A DNA stretch of 64,000 nucleotides, taken from the NCBI GenBank assembly GCA_016717335.1, contig JADKFS010000019.1, forward strand, positions 672,806 through 736,805, written 5' to 3'. Under the pieces are notes generated by a model that worked only from the letters and a program-made list of their open reading frames with translations, searched no databases and was not told where the DNA came from. Position numbers and translations under genes: made by a program. Shown piece by piece: positions 16,009 through 25,195 of the stretch; position 1 is the stretch's first letter, and every line of letters begins with the position of its first letter. Source of the stretch: Candidatus Ribeiella danica (GTDB lineage: Bacteria > Chloroflexota > Chloroflexia > Chloroflexales > Roseiflexaceae).

Positions 16009-16620
16009 ATGGATGCAAGTCTGCTTCTCAGGGGGCTGGTGGTCGGCTTCTCGATCGCGGCGCCGGTCGGGCCGATCGGAGTGCTGTGCATCCGGCGCAC
16101 GCTCACGAGCGGCCGCGCGACCGGCTTCGCGTCGGGGCTGGGGGCGGCCACCGCCGACGCGATCTACGGCTGCCTGGCCGGCTTTGGCCTGACGTTCATC
16201 TCGAGCCTGCTGATCAGCCAGCAGGGCTGGCTGCGGCTGCTCGGCGGGCTGTTCCTGTGCTACCTGGGCGTCAAGACGCTGCTGTCCCGTCCGGCCGAGC
16301 GCCCCGCGACGGCCAGCGGGGCCAGCCTGCTGGGGGCGTACGCCTCGACATTTCTTCTGACGCTGACCAACCCGCTGACGATCTTCTCGTTCCTGGGGGT
16401 CTTCGCCGGCCTGGGCCTGGCGAACACGGGCGGGGACTACGCCGCCGCTGCTGTGCTGGTGCTGGGCGTATTTGTCGGCTCGGCGCTGTGGTGGCTGCTG
16501 CTGAGCGGCGGCGTCGGGCTGTTCCGCGCGCGCATCGGCGCGGGCGCGCTGCGCTGGGTCAACCGTGTCTCCGGCGCCGTGATCACAGCGTTCGGCCTGC
16601 TGGCGCTGATTATTCGGTAG
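16009..16620 (+). CDS. LysE/RhtB-family amino acid exporter
   Basis: 203 aa, about six membrane helices. The LysE signature at the N-terminus is clear (GLVVGFSIAAPVGPIGVLCIRRTLTSGRATGFASGLGAATAD), with GGLFLCYLGVKTLL and LTLTNPLTIFSFLGVF later. Members export lysine, arginine, threonine or homoserine by proton antiport. Sitting between lysT and lysU, lysine is the likely substrate (inference). ATG at 16009 with GAGGATAGAGA upstream. Confidence 0.87.
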   Translation: MDASLLLRGLVVGFSIAAPVGPIGVLCIRRTLTSGRATGFASGLGAATADAIYGCLAGFGLTFISSLLISQQGWLRLLGGLFLCYLGVKTLLSRPAERPATASGASLLGAYASTFLLTLTNPLTIFSFLGVFAGLGLANTGGDYAAAAVLVLGVFVGSALWWLLLSGGVGLFRARIGAGALRWVNRVSGAVITAFGLLALIIR

Positions 16621-16735
16621 TCAGTCGGCAGTAGCCAGACAGCAGTATGCAGTACTGCTGACGCCATCGGATATCATTGTGCTCCGCGAAACTGACGACT
16701 GACGACTGACGACTGACGACTGACGACTGGAGGCT
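16617..16735. repeat. Heptamer palindromic element between lysE-like gene and lysU
   Basis: The left arm TAGTCAGTCGGCAGTAGCC starts inside the exporter stop codon. The right arm is four to five GACGACT units ending just before GGAGG of lysU. The arms are imperfect complements around ~55 nt. Confidence 0.82.
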
Positions 16736-16738
16736 ACA

Positions 16739-17275
16739 ATGGCAAGAATATGGATCTTCGGCGCGAACGTCAACACCGACCAGATCGTGCCTGGCCGCTA
16801 CGCGCCCTACATGCTGAAGGACGAGGCCGAGCTGCGCAAGTACCCGTTTGTGGAGGCGCGGCCCGAGTTTGGCTCGACGGTGCGGCCGGGCGACCTGATC
16901 GTGGCCGGGCCGAACTTCGGCTGCGGCTCGTCGCGCGAGTACGCGCCGCTGGCGCTGCGCATGGTCGGGATCGGCGCGATCGTCGCGCCGCTGTTCGCGC
17001 GGATCTTCTACCGCAACGCGCTCAACCTCGGCATCCCCTGCTTCGAGGCCGACCTGACCGGCGTGCTGCGCGACGGCCAGGAGGTCGAGTTCGAGCTGGC
17101 GACCGGCCGGCTGGTCGCCGACGGGCAGACCATCCAGCTCCCGCCGCCGCCGGCGTTTCTCCAGGAGGTCTGGTCGGCCGGCGGGATCGTGCCGTACTAC
17201 AAGCAGCACAGGCGCTTCCCGGGGCAGGCTGAACCCGGAAGCGGCGGAGCGGCGGAGGTCGCGGAAAAGCGCTAG
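16739..17275 (+). CDS. lysU: Homoaconitase small subunit (LysU/LeuD-like)
   Basis: 178 aa swivelling-domain subunit that pairs with LysT. The family motif GPNFGCGSSREYAPLALR is at residues ~60-77. The substrate-recognition loop near residue 20 reads PGRYAPYM. The last ~15 residues (AEPGSGGAAEVAEKR) are low complexity and extend the usual end. GGAGG ribosome site directly after the upstream repeat. Confidence 0.88.
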   Translation: MARIWIFGANVNTDQIVPGRYAPYMLKDEAELRKYPFVEARPEFGSTVRPGDLIVAGPNFGCGSSREYAPLALRMVGIGAIVAPLFARIFYRNALNLGIPCFEADLTGVLRDGQEVEFELATGRLVADGQTIQLPPPPAFLQEVWSAGGIVPYYKQHRRFPGQAEPGSGGAAEVAEKR

Positions 17276-17309
17276 CCTAGGTCTGGGCAGCTCCCCGTCT
17301 CGTACGGGA

Positions 17310-17592
17310 CAGTTGTTATGATCCGCAGATAGCGCGGATATGGCGGATAGAGGGTATCGGATAGCAAGCATGTCCGCATAATCTGTGTGATCAGCAGATC
17401 AAAGCAGTTGTTATGATCCGCAGATAGCGCGGATATGGCGGATAGAGGGTGTCGGATAGCAAGCATGTCCGCATAATCTGTGTAATCCGCAGATCAAAGC
17501 AGTTGTTATGATCCGCAGATAGCGCGGATACAGCAGATAGAGGGTATCGGATAGCAAGCATATCCGTATAATCTGTGTGATCAGCAGATCAA
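17310..17592. repeat. Three tandem 95-bp repeats
   Basis: Three near-identical 95-bp units start at 17310, 17405 and 17500. Each contains ATGATCCGCAGATAGCGCGGATA and ends with an inverse-like TGATCAGCAGATC. Related words (ATCCGCG, TTATCCGCGGATA) form the 48-bp repeats at 27.9-28.1 kb. No spacer diversity, so not a CRISPR array. Confidence 0.9.
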
Positions 17593-17674
17593 ATCCTCAC
17601 GGGCGGTCGAGCGTGGCCGGCTGACGGATGATCGGGGCGGCGGCTCGATCGCAAGGAACGCAAGGAAAAACTCG

Positions 17675-18118
17675 GTGACACTGACACAAGATACGGAGCA
17701 GATCCTCCAGCAGATCGTCGCGACAGTGGCCGGACTGAGCGGCGTTGTCGCGATCTCGCTCGGCGGCTCGCACTCGGCCGGGCTGGCGGACTCCTCCTCC
17801 GACCTGGACCTGCACGTCTACTGCCGCGAGCCGCTGGCGCCGCCTGCCGACCGCGCCACGCGTCTGGCGCAGGTCGCCGACCCTGGCAGCCTGGAGGTCG
17901 ACATCCGGGACTGGGGGCTTGAGGATCACCTGCGTGTCGCGGGGCGCGACGCCGAGCTGATCTACGTCCCGCTCGACGATCTGCGCGCCGAGGTCGAGCG
18001 GGCCTACCGCGCGGGGCTGGCGGGCGAGGCCTTCACGACCGCGCGCCTGTACTACGTCGCCAGCGGGCGTGCTGGGCGGCCTGGTCGAGGATCTGTGCGA
18101 GCTGACCAAGGAGAATAG
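17675..18118 (+). pseudogene. Truncated nucleotidyltransferase
   Basis: The N-terminal ~130 residues read as a polymerase-beta-type nucleotidyltransferase: SLGGSHSAGLADSSSDLDLHVY is the G-G-S...D-x-D motif, followed by LEVDIRDWGLEDHL. Related proteins run to about 250-300 aa. Here the frame degenerates after LYYVASG into repeat-like GRAGRPGRGS and stops at the lysB ATG. In another frame the last stretch reads VLGGLVEDLCELTKEN and ends in an ATGA overlap with lysB, suggesting a deletion or frameshift near 18060. GTG start with AAGGA upstream. Confidence 0.55.
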
Positions 18119-19315
18119 ATGAAGGCTACTTCCGCATCTTCCGACTCCCCCGCCGTTCCGCCGCTCCGGATTCTGGCCATCCCCGGCGACGGGATCGGGC
18201 GCGAGGTCGTCCCGGCGGCGCTCGCGGTACTGTGTGCGACCGGCCTGCCGATCGATCTGGCGCACGCCGAGGCCGGCTGGGAGTGCTTTCAGCGCCACGG
18301 CGCCAGCCTGCCCGACGAGACGCTCGCGGCGGCGCACGCGGCCGACGCCGTGCTGTTCGGCGCGGTCGGCTCGCCAAGCTTCCCGGTGCCCGGCTACCGC
18401 AGCCCGATCGTCGCGCTGCGCCGGGCGCTCGACCTGTATGCTAACATCCGACCAACGACCAACGACCAACGACCAACGACCGATAGTCCAGCCGAATCTC
18501 CGTTCGTCGTTCGTCCTTCGTCGTCCGTCGACCTGGTGGTGGTGCGCGAGAACACCGAGGGACTCTACGCCGGCCGCGAGCGGCTGGAGGACGGCGGCGA
18601 CACCGCGATCGCCGAGCGCGTGATCACGCGGCGGGCCAGCGAGCGGATCGTGCGGGCCGCGTTCGAGCTGGCGCGCGCCCGTGCCCAGGGACTAGGGACT
18701 AGGGACTTGGGAATTGGGTCTCAAGCCGGCGCCCAAGCCCCAAGCCCCAAGCCCCAAGCCGCACGGGTAACGATCGTGCACAAGGCCAACGTCCTGCGCG
18801 AGACCTGCGGCCTGTTCCGCACGACGGCGCTGCGCGTGGCCGAGGAGTACCCCGACGTGGCAGTCGACGAGCAGCTGGTCGACTCGGCCGCGCTGCAGCT
18901 GGTGCAGCGGCCGGGGCGCTTCGACGTGATCGTGACGACCAACCTGTTCGGCGATATTTTGTCGGATGTCGCCAGCTTCTGGGGCGGCGGGCTGGGCATG
19001 GCCTCCTCGGCCAATATCGGCGACGGCCACGCGCTGTTCGAGCCGGTGCACGGCTCGGCGCCCGACATCGCCGGCAAGGGCATCGCCAACCCGCTCGCCG
19101 CGATCGGCTGCGCCGCCATGCTGCTGGAGTGGAGCGCCGAGCGCAAAGCCCAGAGCGCAGCGCAGCGCGCCAGCCTGCTCGCGTGGGCCGGCCGCATCCG
19201 CGCCGCCGTCCGGGCGGTCCTCGCCGGCGACGTTCGCACGCCCGATCTGGGCGGCGTGGCTACGACTGAAGCCGTGACTCAGGCCGTGATCGCGGCGCTG
19301 AGCCATAAGGAATAA
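18119..19315 (+). CDS. lysB: Homoisocitrate dehydrogenase with two repeat-derived insertions
   Basis: Oxidative decarboxylation of homoisocitrate to 2-oxoadipate with NAD+. Beta-decarboxylating dehydrogenase features are intact: IPGDGIGREVV, RENTEGLYAG (catalytic Tyr), HKANVL (catalytic Lys), TTNLFGDILSD (metal Asp) and EPVHGSAPDIAGKGIANP. It is 398 aa against about 334 in Thermus. Two extra segments at ~110-137 (PTTNDQRPTTDSPAES) and ~190-215 (GLGTRDLGIGSQAGAQAP) are encoded by heptamer palindromes and lie in surface-loop positions between conserved blocks. It starts right after the truncated nucleotidyltransferase frame. Confidence 0.9.
   Translation: MKATSASSDSPAVPPLRILAIPGDGIGREVVPAALAVLCATGLPIDLAHAEAGWECFQRHGASLPDETLAAAHAADAVLFGAVGSPSFPVPGYRSPIVALRRALDLYANIRPTTNDQRPTTDSPAESPFVVRPSSSVDLVVVRENTEGLYAGRERLEDGGDTAIAERVITRRASERIVRAAFELARARAQGLGTRDLGIGSQAGAQAPSPKPQAARVTIVHKANVLRETCGLFRTTALRVAEEYPDVAVDEQLVDSAALQLVQRPGRFDVIVTTNLFGDILSDVASFWGGGLGMASSANIGDGHALFEPVHGSAPDIAGKGIANPLAAIGCAAMLLEWSAERKAQSAAQRASLLAWAGRIRAAVRAVLAGDVRTPDLGGVATTEAVTQAVIAALSHKE
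18447..18530. repeat. Heptamer palindrome inside lysB (first)
   Basis: Left arm: four CCAACGA units. Right arm: GTTCGTCGTTCGTCCTTCGTCGTCC-type inverse, split by ~20 nt. The reading frame of lysB passes through without a stop. Confidence 0.85.
18685..18767. repeat. Heptamer palindrome inside lysB (second)
   Basis: Left arm GGGACTAGGGACTAGGGACTT, right arm three CCCAAGC units, ~20-nt loop. In frame, and placed just before the conserved VTIVHKANVL block. Confidence 0.85.
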
Positions 19316-19324
19316 GGCTCGGTG

Positions 19325-19394
19325 TTCAGCATTCAGCATTCAGCATTCAGCATTCAGCATTCAGCGTTCAGCATTCAGCATTCAGCATTCAGCG
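19325..19394. repeat. Run of ten heptamers (TTCAGCA) before lysW
   Basis: Single-arm run of about ten TTCAGCA/TTCAGCG units between lysB and the GAGGAG ribosome site of lysW. Confidence 0.88.
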
Positions 19395-19416
19395 TTATTA
19401 TGAGGAGAAACACACC

Positions 19417-19584
19417 ATGACCGCCAACTGCCCTGAGTGTGAAGCCGCGATCGCCCTGGCCGACGACGTCGTCGAGGGCGAGATCGTCACCTGCCCCGAC
19501 TGCGCAGCCGAGCTGGAGGTCGTCAGCGTCAGCCCGCTCGAGCTGGCCCTGGCGCCCGAGGTCGGCGAGGACTGGGGCGAGTGA
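19417..19584 (+). CDS. lysW: Amino-group carrier protein LysW
   Basis: 55 aa acidic carrier protein that holds alpha-aminoadipate through the gamma-carboxyl of its C-terminal Glu during the lysine steps catalysed by LysX, Z, Y, J and K. The zinc-binding pairs CPEC (residues 5-8) and CPDC (residues 26-29) and the diagnostic C-terminal EDWGE are intact. The protein is strongly acidic, as needed to dock basic partner enzymes. ATG at 19417 with GAGGAG upstream. Flanked on both sides by repeats, and immediately upstream of lysX. Confidence 0.93.
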   Translation: MTANCPECEAAIALADDVVEGEIVTCPDCAAELEVVSVSPLELALAPEVGEDWGE

Positions 19585-19678
19585 CCTGACAAGGTGACAA
19601 GATGACAAGGTGACAAGGTGAAGCCTGTTCGAATGCAACTCACCTTGTCACCCCCTCACCAGGTCACCTTGTCATTCG
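19585..19678. repeat. Octamer palindromic element (GACAAGGT) between lysW and lysX
   Basis: Left arm: four TGACAAGG-type units. Loop ~20 nt. Right arm CACCTTGTCACC...TCACCTTGTCAT. Begins at the lysW stop codon. Confidence 0.88.
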
Positions 19679-19719
19679 GCTTGAGGCCACGAAATCAATA
19701 GCAAGCAAGGAGCCCCATC

Positions 19720-20568
19720 GTGAGAATAGGCGTCTTATGCTCGCGCGTCCGCGTCGAGGAGAAGCTGCTGCTGGCCGAGATGGACCGGCGCGGGCTGGAC
19801 TATGTGCGGCTCGACGACGACGAGCTGGTGTTCGATCTGAACGCCGGCGAGCACCCCTACGATATCGTGCTGGAGCGCTCGATCCACCACTCGCGCGCGC
19901 TGTACGCCCTGAAGGCGCTGAACGACGCCGGGGTGCCGACCGTCAACACCGCCGACGTGGCCGACGTGTGCGGCGATAAGTTCAAGACCACCCAGGCGCT
20001 GATCAAGGCCGGCGTGCCGACGCCGCGCACGCGCATGGCCTTCACGCCGCAGGCGGCGCTGCGCGCGATCGAGGAGCTGGGCTACCCGGCGGTGCTCAAG
20101 CCGGCGATCGGCTCGTGGGGCCGCCTGATCGCCAAGGTCAACGACCGCGAGGCCGCCGAGGCGCTGCTCGAGCACAAGGAGATCCTCGGCTCGTACCACC
20201 ACTCGATCTTCTACATCCAGGAGTACATCCCCAAGCCGGCCGGCCGCGACATCCGCGCCTTCGTGATCGGCGACGAGTGCATCTGCGCGATCTACCGCAC
20301 CAGCAAGCACTGGATCACTAACACCGCGCGCGGCGGCGCTGCCAGCAACTGCCCGGTCACGCCGGCGCTGGCCGACATCTGCATCGGCGCGGCGCACGCG
20401 GTCGGCGGGGGCGTGGTGGCGATCGACCTGCTGGAGGCGCCCGACGGCCAGCTGCTGGTCAACGAGGTCAACTACACGATGGAGTTTCGCAACAGCATCG
20501 ACACGACCGGCGTGAACATCCCGGCGCGGGTGATCGACTACGTCGTCGCGGTGGGGCGCGGCCAGTGA
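19720..20568 (+). CDS. lysX: LysW-alpha-aminoadipate ligase LysX (ATP-grasp)
   Basis: 282 aa RimK-like ATP-grasp ligase joining alpha-aminoadipate to the C-terminal Glu of LysW. Family features: the N-terminal RIGVLCSRVRVEEKLLL; ATP-grasp lysines in AVLKPAIGSWGRLIAKV; the binding segment NTARGGAASNCPV; the metal/ATP residues in LLVNEVNYTMEFRNS. Length matches Thermus and archaeal LysX. GTG start at 19720 with AAGGAG upstream. Whether it also accepts glutamate (ArgX activity) cannot be judged by eye. Confidence 0.92.
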   Translation: MRIGVLCSRVRVEEKLLLAEMDRRGLDYVRLDDDELVFDLNAGEHPYDIVLERSIHHSRALYALKALNDAGVPTVNTADVADVCGDKFKTTQALIKAGVPTPRTRMAFTPQAALRAIEELGYPAVLKPAIGSWGRLIAKVNDREAAEALLEHKEILGSYHHSIFYIQEYIPKPAGRDIRAFVIGDECICAIYRTSKHWITNTARGGAASNCPVTPALADICIGAAHAVGGGVVAIDLLEAPDGQLLVNEVNYTMEFRNSIDTTGVNIPARVIDYVVAVGRGQ

Positions 20569-20574
20569 GCGAGG

Positions 20575-20660
20575 GGGCAGGGGTCGGATGCCGGGGATTA
20601 GCGGCCAGGGGCTAGGGCATTCTACACCACAAGTCCCAAGCCCCAAGCCCCGCCACCTTG
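20575..20660. repeat. Heptamer element (GGGGCTA / CCCAAGC)
   Basis: GGGGATTAGCGGCCAGGGGCTAGGGC arm opposite CAAGTCCCAAGCCCCAAGCCCC, ~12-nt loop, between lysX and the NUDIX gene. Confidence 0.75.
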
Positions 20661-20676
20661 TCGCCTTGACGGAGCG

Positions 20677-21279
20677 ATGACGAACATGCAGGAAGAGCCG
20701 CGCCCCTGGCAGGTGCTACGGCGCAAGACGATCTACGACAGCCCGTGGGTGCGGCTGCACCGCGACGACGTGCGCCTGCCCGACGGCAGCGTGGTCGACG
20801 GTCACCACGTGGTCGACTTTCCGCGGCCGGCGGTGTGCGTGGTGCCGGTCGGCGACGACGGCCGGCTGCTGCTGATCGAGCACTACCGCTTCATCACGGA
20901 CACGACCGGCTGGGAGACGCCGGCCGGGCGGATCGAGGAGGGCGAGGAGACGGCCGAGGCCGCCGCGCGCGAGCTGCGCGAGGAGACCGGCCACACGGCC
21001 GAGCGGCTGGAGTACCTCGGCCACTTCCACCCGAGCAACGGCAGCACCAACCAGACATTTCACGTCTACCTTGGCTACGGCCTGCGCAAGGTCGGCGAGC
21101 TGACCGACACGAACGAGGTGCAGCGCCTGGCCTGGCTCGGCCGCGACGAGGTCTGGGCCCTGATCGACGCCAACCGGATCCGCGACGGCCTGTCGCTCAC
21201 CGCGCTGCTGTGGTATTTCGCCCGTCTGGGGAGACAAGGAGACAAGGAGATGGGGAGACAAGGAGACAAAAGTAGTTAG
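20677..21279 (+). CDS. NUDIX hydrolase, ADP-ribose pyrophosphatase type
   Basis: 200 aa. A complete Nudix box GRIEEGEETAEAAARELREETGH (G-x5-E-x7-REL-x-EE-x-G) lies near residues 88-110, preceded by the ADP-ribose-pyrophosphatase-like WETPAG. It probably hydrolyses a nucleotide sugar such as ADP-ribose; a role in lysine synthesis is not evident. The last ~18 residues (RLGRQGDKEMGRQGDKSS) are encoded by GAGACAAG repeats, so the natural C-terminus ended near LWYFAR. ATG preceded by GGAG. Confidence 0.88.
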   Translation: MTNMQEEPRPWQVLRRKTIYDSPWVRLHRDDVRLPDGSVVDGHHVVDFPRPAVCVVPVGDDGRLLLIEHYRFITDTTGWETPAGRIEEGEETAEAAARELREETGHTAERLEYLGHFHPSNGSTNQTFHVYLGYGLRKVGELTDTNEVQRLAWLGRDEVWALIDANRIRDGLSLTALLWYFARLGRQGDKEMGRQGDKSS

Positions 21280-21406
21280 GGTGTCACCTTGTCACCTTGT
21301 CATCTTGTCATCTTGTCATCTTGTCATCTTGTCACCGGTCACCCGGTCACCCGGTCACCCGGTCACCTTGTCACCTTGTCATCTTGTCATCTTGTCAACG
21401 TCGGAG
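21228..21406. repeat. Octamer palindromic element overlapping the NUDIX 3' end
   Basis: GGAGACAA units inside the NUDIX reading frame form the left arm. The right arm is a long run of TTGTCATC/TTGTCACC/CGGTCACC units that reaches to ~10 nt before the lysY ribosome site. Confidence 0.86.
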
Positions 21407-21417
21407 AGAGTATTGTG

Positions 21418-22446
<1,029 letters not shown>

Positions 22447-22449
<3 letters not shown>

Positions 22450-22473
22450 TAGTCAGTAGTCAGTAGTCAGTAG
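22447..22473. repeat. Left arm of a split heptamer palindrome
   Basis: TAGTAGTCAGTAGTCAGTAGTCAG-type arm starting in the lysY stop. Its partner arm is 23027-23056, nearly 600 bp away, inside the next reading frame. In sister elements the two arms are only 20-60 nt apart. Confidence 0.75.
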
Positions 22474-22585
22474 TTAGGCATGGTTCAATCGAACTTGACC
22501 GTTCATTGCCCCAAAGGCGCAGGGGCGCGATATATCGCGCCCGTACAGCGGCACGTCGAAATCCCGAGCATTGAACCAGGCCTTA
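22474..22585. mobile_element. Solo MITE-like element
   Basis: 112 bp with ~16-bp imperfect terminal inverted repeats (TTAGGCATGGTTCAAT and the complement of ATTGAACCAGGCCTTA). The centre is a GGGCGCGATATATCGCGCCC palindrome. It is a diverged relative of the five-copy array at 54.6-55.1 kb. No open frame. Confidence 0.72.
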
Positions 22586-22601
22586 GCGTTTAGGGTGGTG
22601 C

Positions 22602-23522
22602 ATGGCACACAAGTTTCGTGAGCTGATCGTGTGGCAGCGGGCGATGGAGCTGGCTACACAGATCTACACACTTTCAAGAGAGTTTCCTCGCGAGGAGCAA
22701 TTCGGGCTCACGAGCCAGCTTCGTCGCGCGGCTGTCTCTATTGCGCTCAATATCGCGGAAGGAGCAGGCAGCGATAGCTCCAACGACGTTGCTCGCTTTC
22801 TCAGCATCGGGCTTCGATCGACCTATGAAACGATGGCAGCCCTTGAAATAGCAGAGCGTCTGCATTACTGCGATCAGGCACGAACAGGGGCGCTTCTGGA
22901 CGAATTGGATAGCATTGCCGCGATGCTCACAGGCTTGATGAAGCGGCTGAGAGATCGATCTAGTGCGAGAGTAGTTCGTGAGCTGGATGATGTATATCTC
23001 GCCGATGCCAACCTTGAGGCGGTACTATCTGACTACCGACTACTGACTACTGACTACTCGCTCGTCCTGCGCGAGGCCACAGACGCCGATATCGCCACGA
23101 TCTTCGCCGTCACCCAGGCGGCCTTCGGCGAGTATCTCGGCCGGCTCGACCCGCCTTCGGGCGTGCACAAGGAGACGGTCGAGACGGTGCGCGAGAAGCT
23201 GGCGAGCGGCCACAGCGTGCTGGCGCTGCTGGGCGAGCGGGTGGTCGGCAGCGTGTTCTACAAGGCCGAGCCCGCGTATGTGTACCTCGGCCGGCTGGCG
23301 GTGCTGCCCGACCAGCGTGGGCGCGGGATCGCCACGGCGCTGATCGGCTACGTCGAGCGGCGCGCCCGCGAGCTGGCCCGGCCGCGCGTGCGCCTGGGCG
23401 TGCGGGTGGCGCTGCCGCACCTGCGCGCCCGCTACGAGCGGATGGGCTACGGCGTGGTCGAGCAGCGCTACCACGAGGGCTACGCCGAGCCGACCTATGT
23501 GATGATGGAGAAGCTGCTTTGA
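22602..23522 (+). CDS. Four-helix-bundle (S23/IVS) protein fused to a GNAT acetyltransferase
   Basis: 306 aa. Residues 1-~118 match the four-helix-bundle family first known from 23S rRNA intervening sequences (FRELIVWQRAMELATQIY...LTSQLRRAAVSIALNIAEGAG). Residues ~155-306 are a GNAT N-acetyltransferase with the acetyl-CoA loop VLPDQRGRGIATALI. The joint (SDYRLLTTDYSL, ~142-153) is encoded by the right arm of a heptamer palindrome. The first part is visibly less GC-rich than all neighbours, so it looks acquired. Whether one fused protein is made, or the GNAT part uses its own lost or alternative start, is unknown. ATG at 22602. Confidence 0.75.
   Translation: MAHKFRELIVWQRAMELATQIYTLSREFPREEQFGLTSQLRRAAVSIALNIAEGAGSDSSNDVARFLSIGLRSTYETMAALEIAERLHYCDQARTGALLDELDSIAAMLTGLMKRLRDRSSARVVRELDDVYLADANLEAVLSDYRLLTTDYSLVLREATDADIATIFAVTQAAFGEYLGRLDPPSGVHKETVETVREKLASGHSVLALLGERVVGSVFYKAEPAYVYLGRLAVLPDQRGRGIATALIGYVERRARELARPRVRLGVRVALPHLRARYERMGYGVVEQRYHEGYAEPTYVMMEKLL
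23027..23056. repeat. Right arm of the split heptamer palindrome, inside the fusion ORF
   Basis: CTGACTACCGACTACTGACTACTGACTAC-like run, coding for the linker between the four-helix bundle and the GNAT domain. Confidence 0.8.
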
Positions 23523-23606
23523 CAAGGTGACAAGGTGACAAGGTGACCGGGTGACGTTTTTCGATGAGCTTTGCCTTGTCACCCCCTCACCTTGTCGCCC
23601 GGTCAG
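23521..23606. repeat. Octamer palindromic element (GACAAGGT) before the homocitrate synthase gene
   Basis: Starts at the GNAT stop: three GACAAGGT units, a ~25-nt loop, then CCTTGTCACCCCCTCACCTTGTCG. Confidence 0.87.
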
Positions 23607-23614
23607 CTAGGGTG

Positions 23615-25195
23615 ATGGCATTGAATGATCTGAACGGAACCACCCCGCGGCACCCGGCGCCGCCGTTCCTGGCGGGCGAGAACCCGGCGCACGAGCAGTA
23701 CCACGAGGCGACCGAGCTGTTCGCCCTGTTCGACTACCTCAGGGCCCAGGGCTTCGGCGTGTTCAGCATCCGCGAGTCGCTCCAGGCGGTCGGCGAGCGG
23801 CGCGACGGCACGCTGCAGGGCTTTCACCTGAGCGAGGAGCAGGCCTGGCAGAGCATCGCGTTCGTGGACTCGCTCGGCGTCGGGGTGGTCGAGCTGCCGG
23901 CCTACCCGGCCAACCGCTACGGCCAGGATCTCAACCGCCGGCTGATCGAGCGGGCCCGCGCCGCCGGGCTGGGGGTCGTGTTCGCGGCGCACTCCCGCTG
24001 CGTCGCGGAGGACATCCGCGCCGCGCACGAGGCCGGCTTCCGGCGGGTGCACCTGTACATCGGCACCAGCAAGATCAAGCAGGCCACCGCGCGCAAGACG
24101 ATCGACCAGATCGCCGAGAAGGCCTTCGAGAGCATCGCCCTGGCGCGCGAGCTGGGCTTCGACAGCGTGCGGATCAGCACCGAGGATGCCTTCCGCACCT
24201 CGCTCGACGACTACGAGTCCTTCTACGCGCGCCTGCACGCGCTGCTGGCCGAGCGTGGCCTCAGGGCCGACGGGATCGGCATCCCCGACACGGTCGGCGT
24301 CTCGACGCTGCGCGAGCTGGGCGACCGGATCGCCGTGCTGCGGAGCGTCGGCATCCCGTTCTCGTTCCTGGAGTGCCACATCCACAACGACATCGGCAAC
24401 GCCGACCGGGTCTACGTCGACACGCTGCTGCTGTGCATGCGGCTGGGCATCACGATGCTGCCGGACTTCTCGATCCTGGGGATCGGCGAGCGCAACGGCA
24501 CGATCGGCCTCAGCTCGCTGCTCGAGGCGATCTACCGGCGGCTGATCCTGCTCTACCCGCGCAAGATGACGCAGATCCGCCAGGCCATGCGCGAGCGGCT
24601 CGGCGCGCTGCGCTCGGGCGAGCTGTTCGTGAACCGCTACCGCGATATGGACGCCTACTTCTACCACATCCTGTCGCAGATCGGCTTTGTGTTCGACCGC
24701 AGCCCGTTCTCGGCCAACACCGAGTTCGACGGCAGCGGCGTGCACGCCGACACGACCATGCGCGCCTACCAGCTGGCGCTGGCCGAGGGCGCCGGCGGAC
24801 AGCAGGCGGTCGACATCGGCAATAGCGCCTACGCCGGCGCGCTGCCGCCCTACGACATGCCGCTGCGCACGCCGGTGCTGGCCTGCTTCGGCTGCGGCAA
24901 GAGCAACGTGCGCTACTGGCGCGAGCGCGCCGGGCTTGCGCTGCGGCCGGCCGCCGAGATCCGCGCGCGGATCGCCCAGCTCGAAGACCTCGAGCCGCTC
25001 GACCATGACCAGCCGCTCGACGAGTCGGCGGTCGACGACCTGGTCGCCCAGCTCATCCGCTGCTACAGCATCAAGCTGAACGGGATCACGCACCAGGAGG
25101 CGATGGATCTGATTGGCCTGTTCTATCAGCCGGCCGTCGGTAGTCAGTACACAGTAGTCAGTACCAGCGATGGCATTGACACATCGCAGCTCTGA
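23615..25195 (+). CDS. DRE-TIM metallolyase, probable homocitrate synthase
   Basis: 526 aa. Expected to condense 2-oxoglutarate and acetyl-CoA to homocitrate, first step of the pathway; it is the only candidate in the cluster. HMGL/isopropylmalate-synthase-like TIM barrel: an R-E-x-x-Q motif as FSIRESLQ in place of the usual LREGEQ, metal-ligand histidines in ECHIHNDIGNAD, and ERNGTIGLSSLLEAIYR. It is clearly divergent, and has a ~120-residue C-terminal part with Cys-Gly clusters (ACFGCGKSNVRYW). The last ~20 residues (VGSQYTVVSTSDGIDTSQL) are encoded by a heptamer element. Could instead be another acyl-transferring lyase. ATG at 23615. Confidence 0.72.
   Translation: MALNDLNGTTPRHPAPPFLAGENPAHEQYHEATELFALFDYLRAQGFGVFSIRESLQAVGERRDGTLQGFHLSEEQAWQSIAFVDSLGVGVVELPAYPANRYGQDLNRRLIERARAAGLGVVFAAHSRCVAEDIRAAHEAGFRRVHLYIGTSKIKQATARKTIDQIAEKAFESIALARELGFDSVRISTEDAFRTSLDDYESFYARLHALLAERGLRADGIGIPDTVGVSTLRELGDRIAVLRSVGIPFSFLECHIHNDIGNADRVYVDTLLLCMRLGITMLPDFSILGIGERNGTIGLSSLLEAIYRRLILLYPRKMTQIRQAMRERLGALRSGELFVNRYRDMDAYFYHILSQIGFVFDRSPFSANTEFDGSGVHADTTMRAYQLALAEGAGGQQAVDIGNSAYAGALPPYDMPLRTPVLACFGCGKSNVRYWRERAGLALRPAAEIRARIAQLEDLEPLDHDQPLDESAVDDLVAQLIRCYSIKLNGITHQEAMDLIGLFYQPAVGSQYTVVSTSDGIDTSQL

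Noticed and set aside
17310..17592. CRISPR array or origin iterons
   Set aside because: 95-bp units without spacers, no cas genes, and no dnaA boxes or replication genes nearby.
21289..21417. 43-residue N-terminal extension of lysY
   Set aside because: Encoded only by TTGTCATC/GTCACCGG repeats; the ArgC/LysY fold starts exactly at the ATG at 21418.
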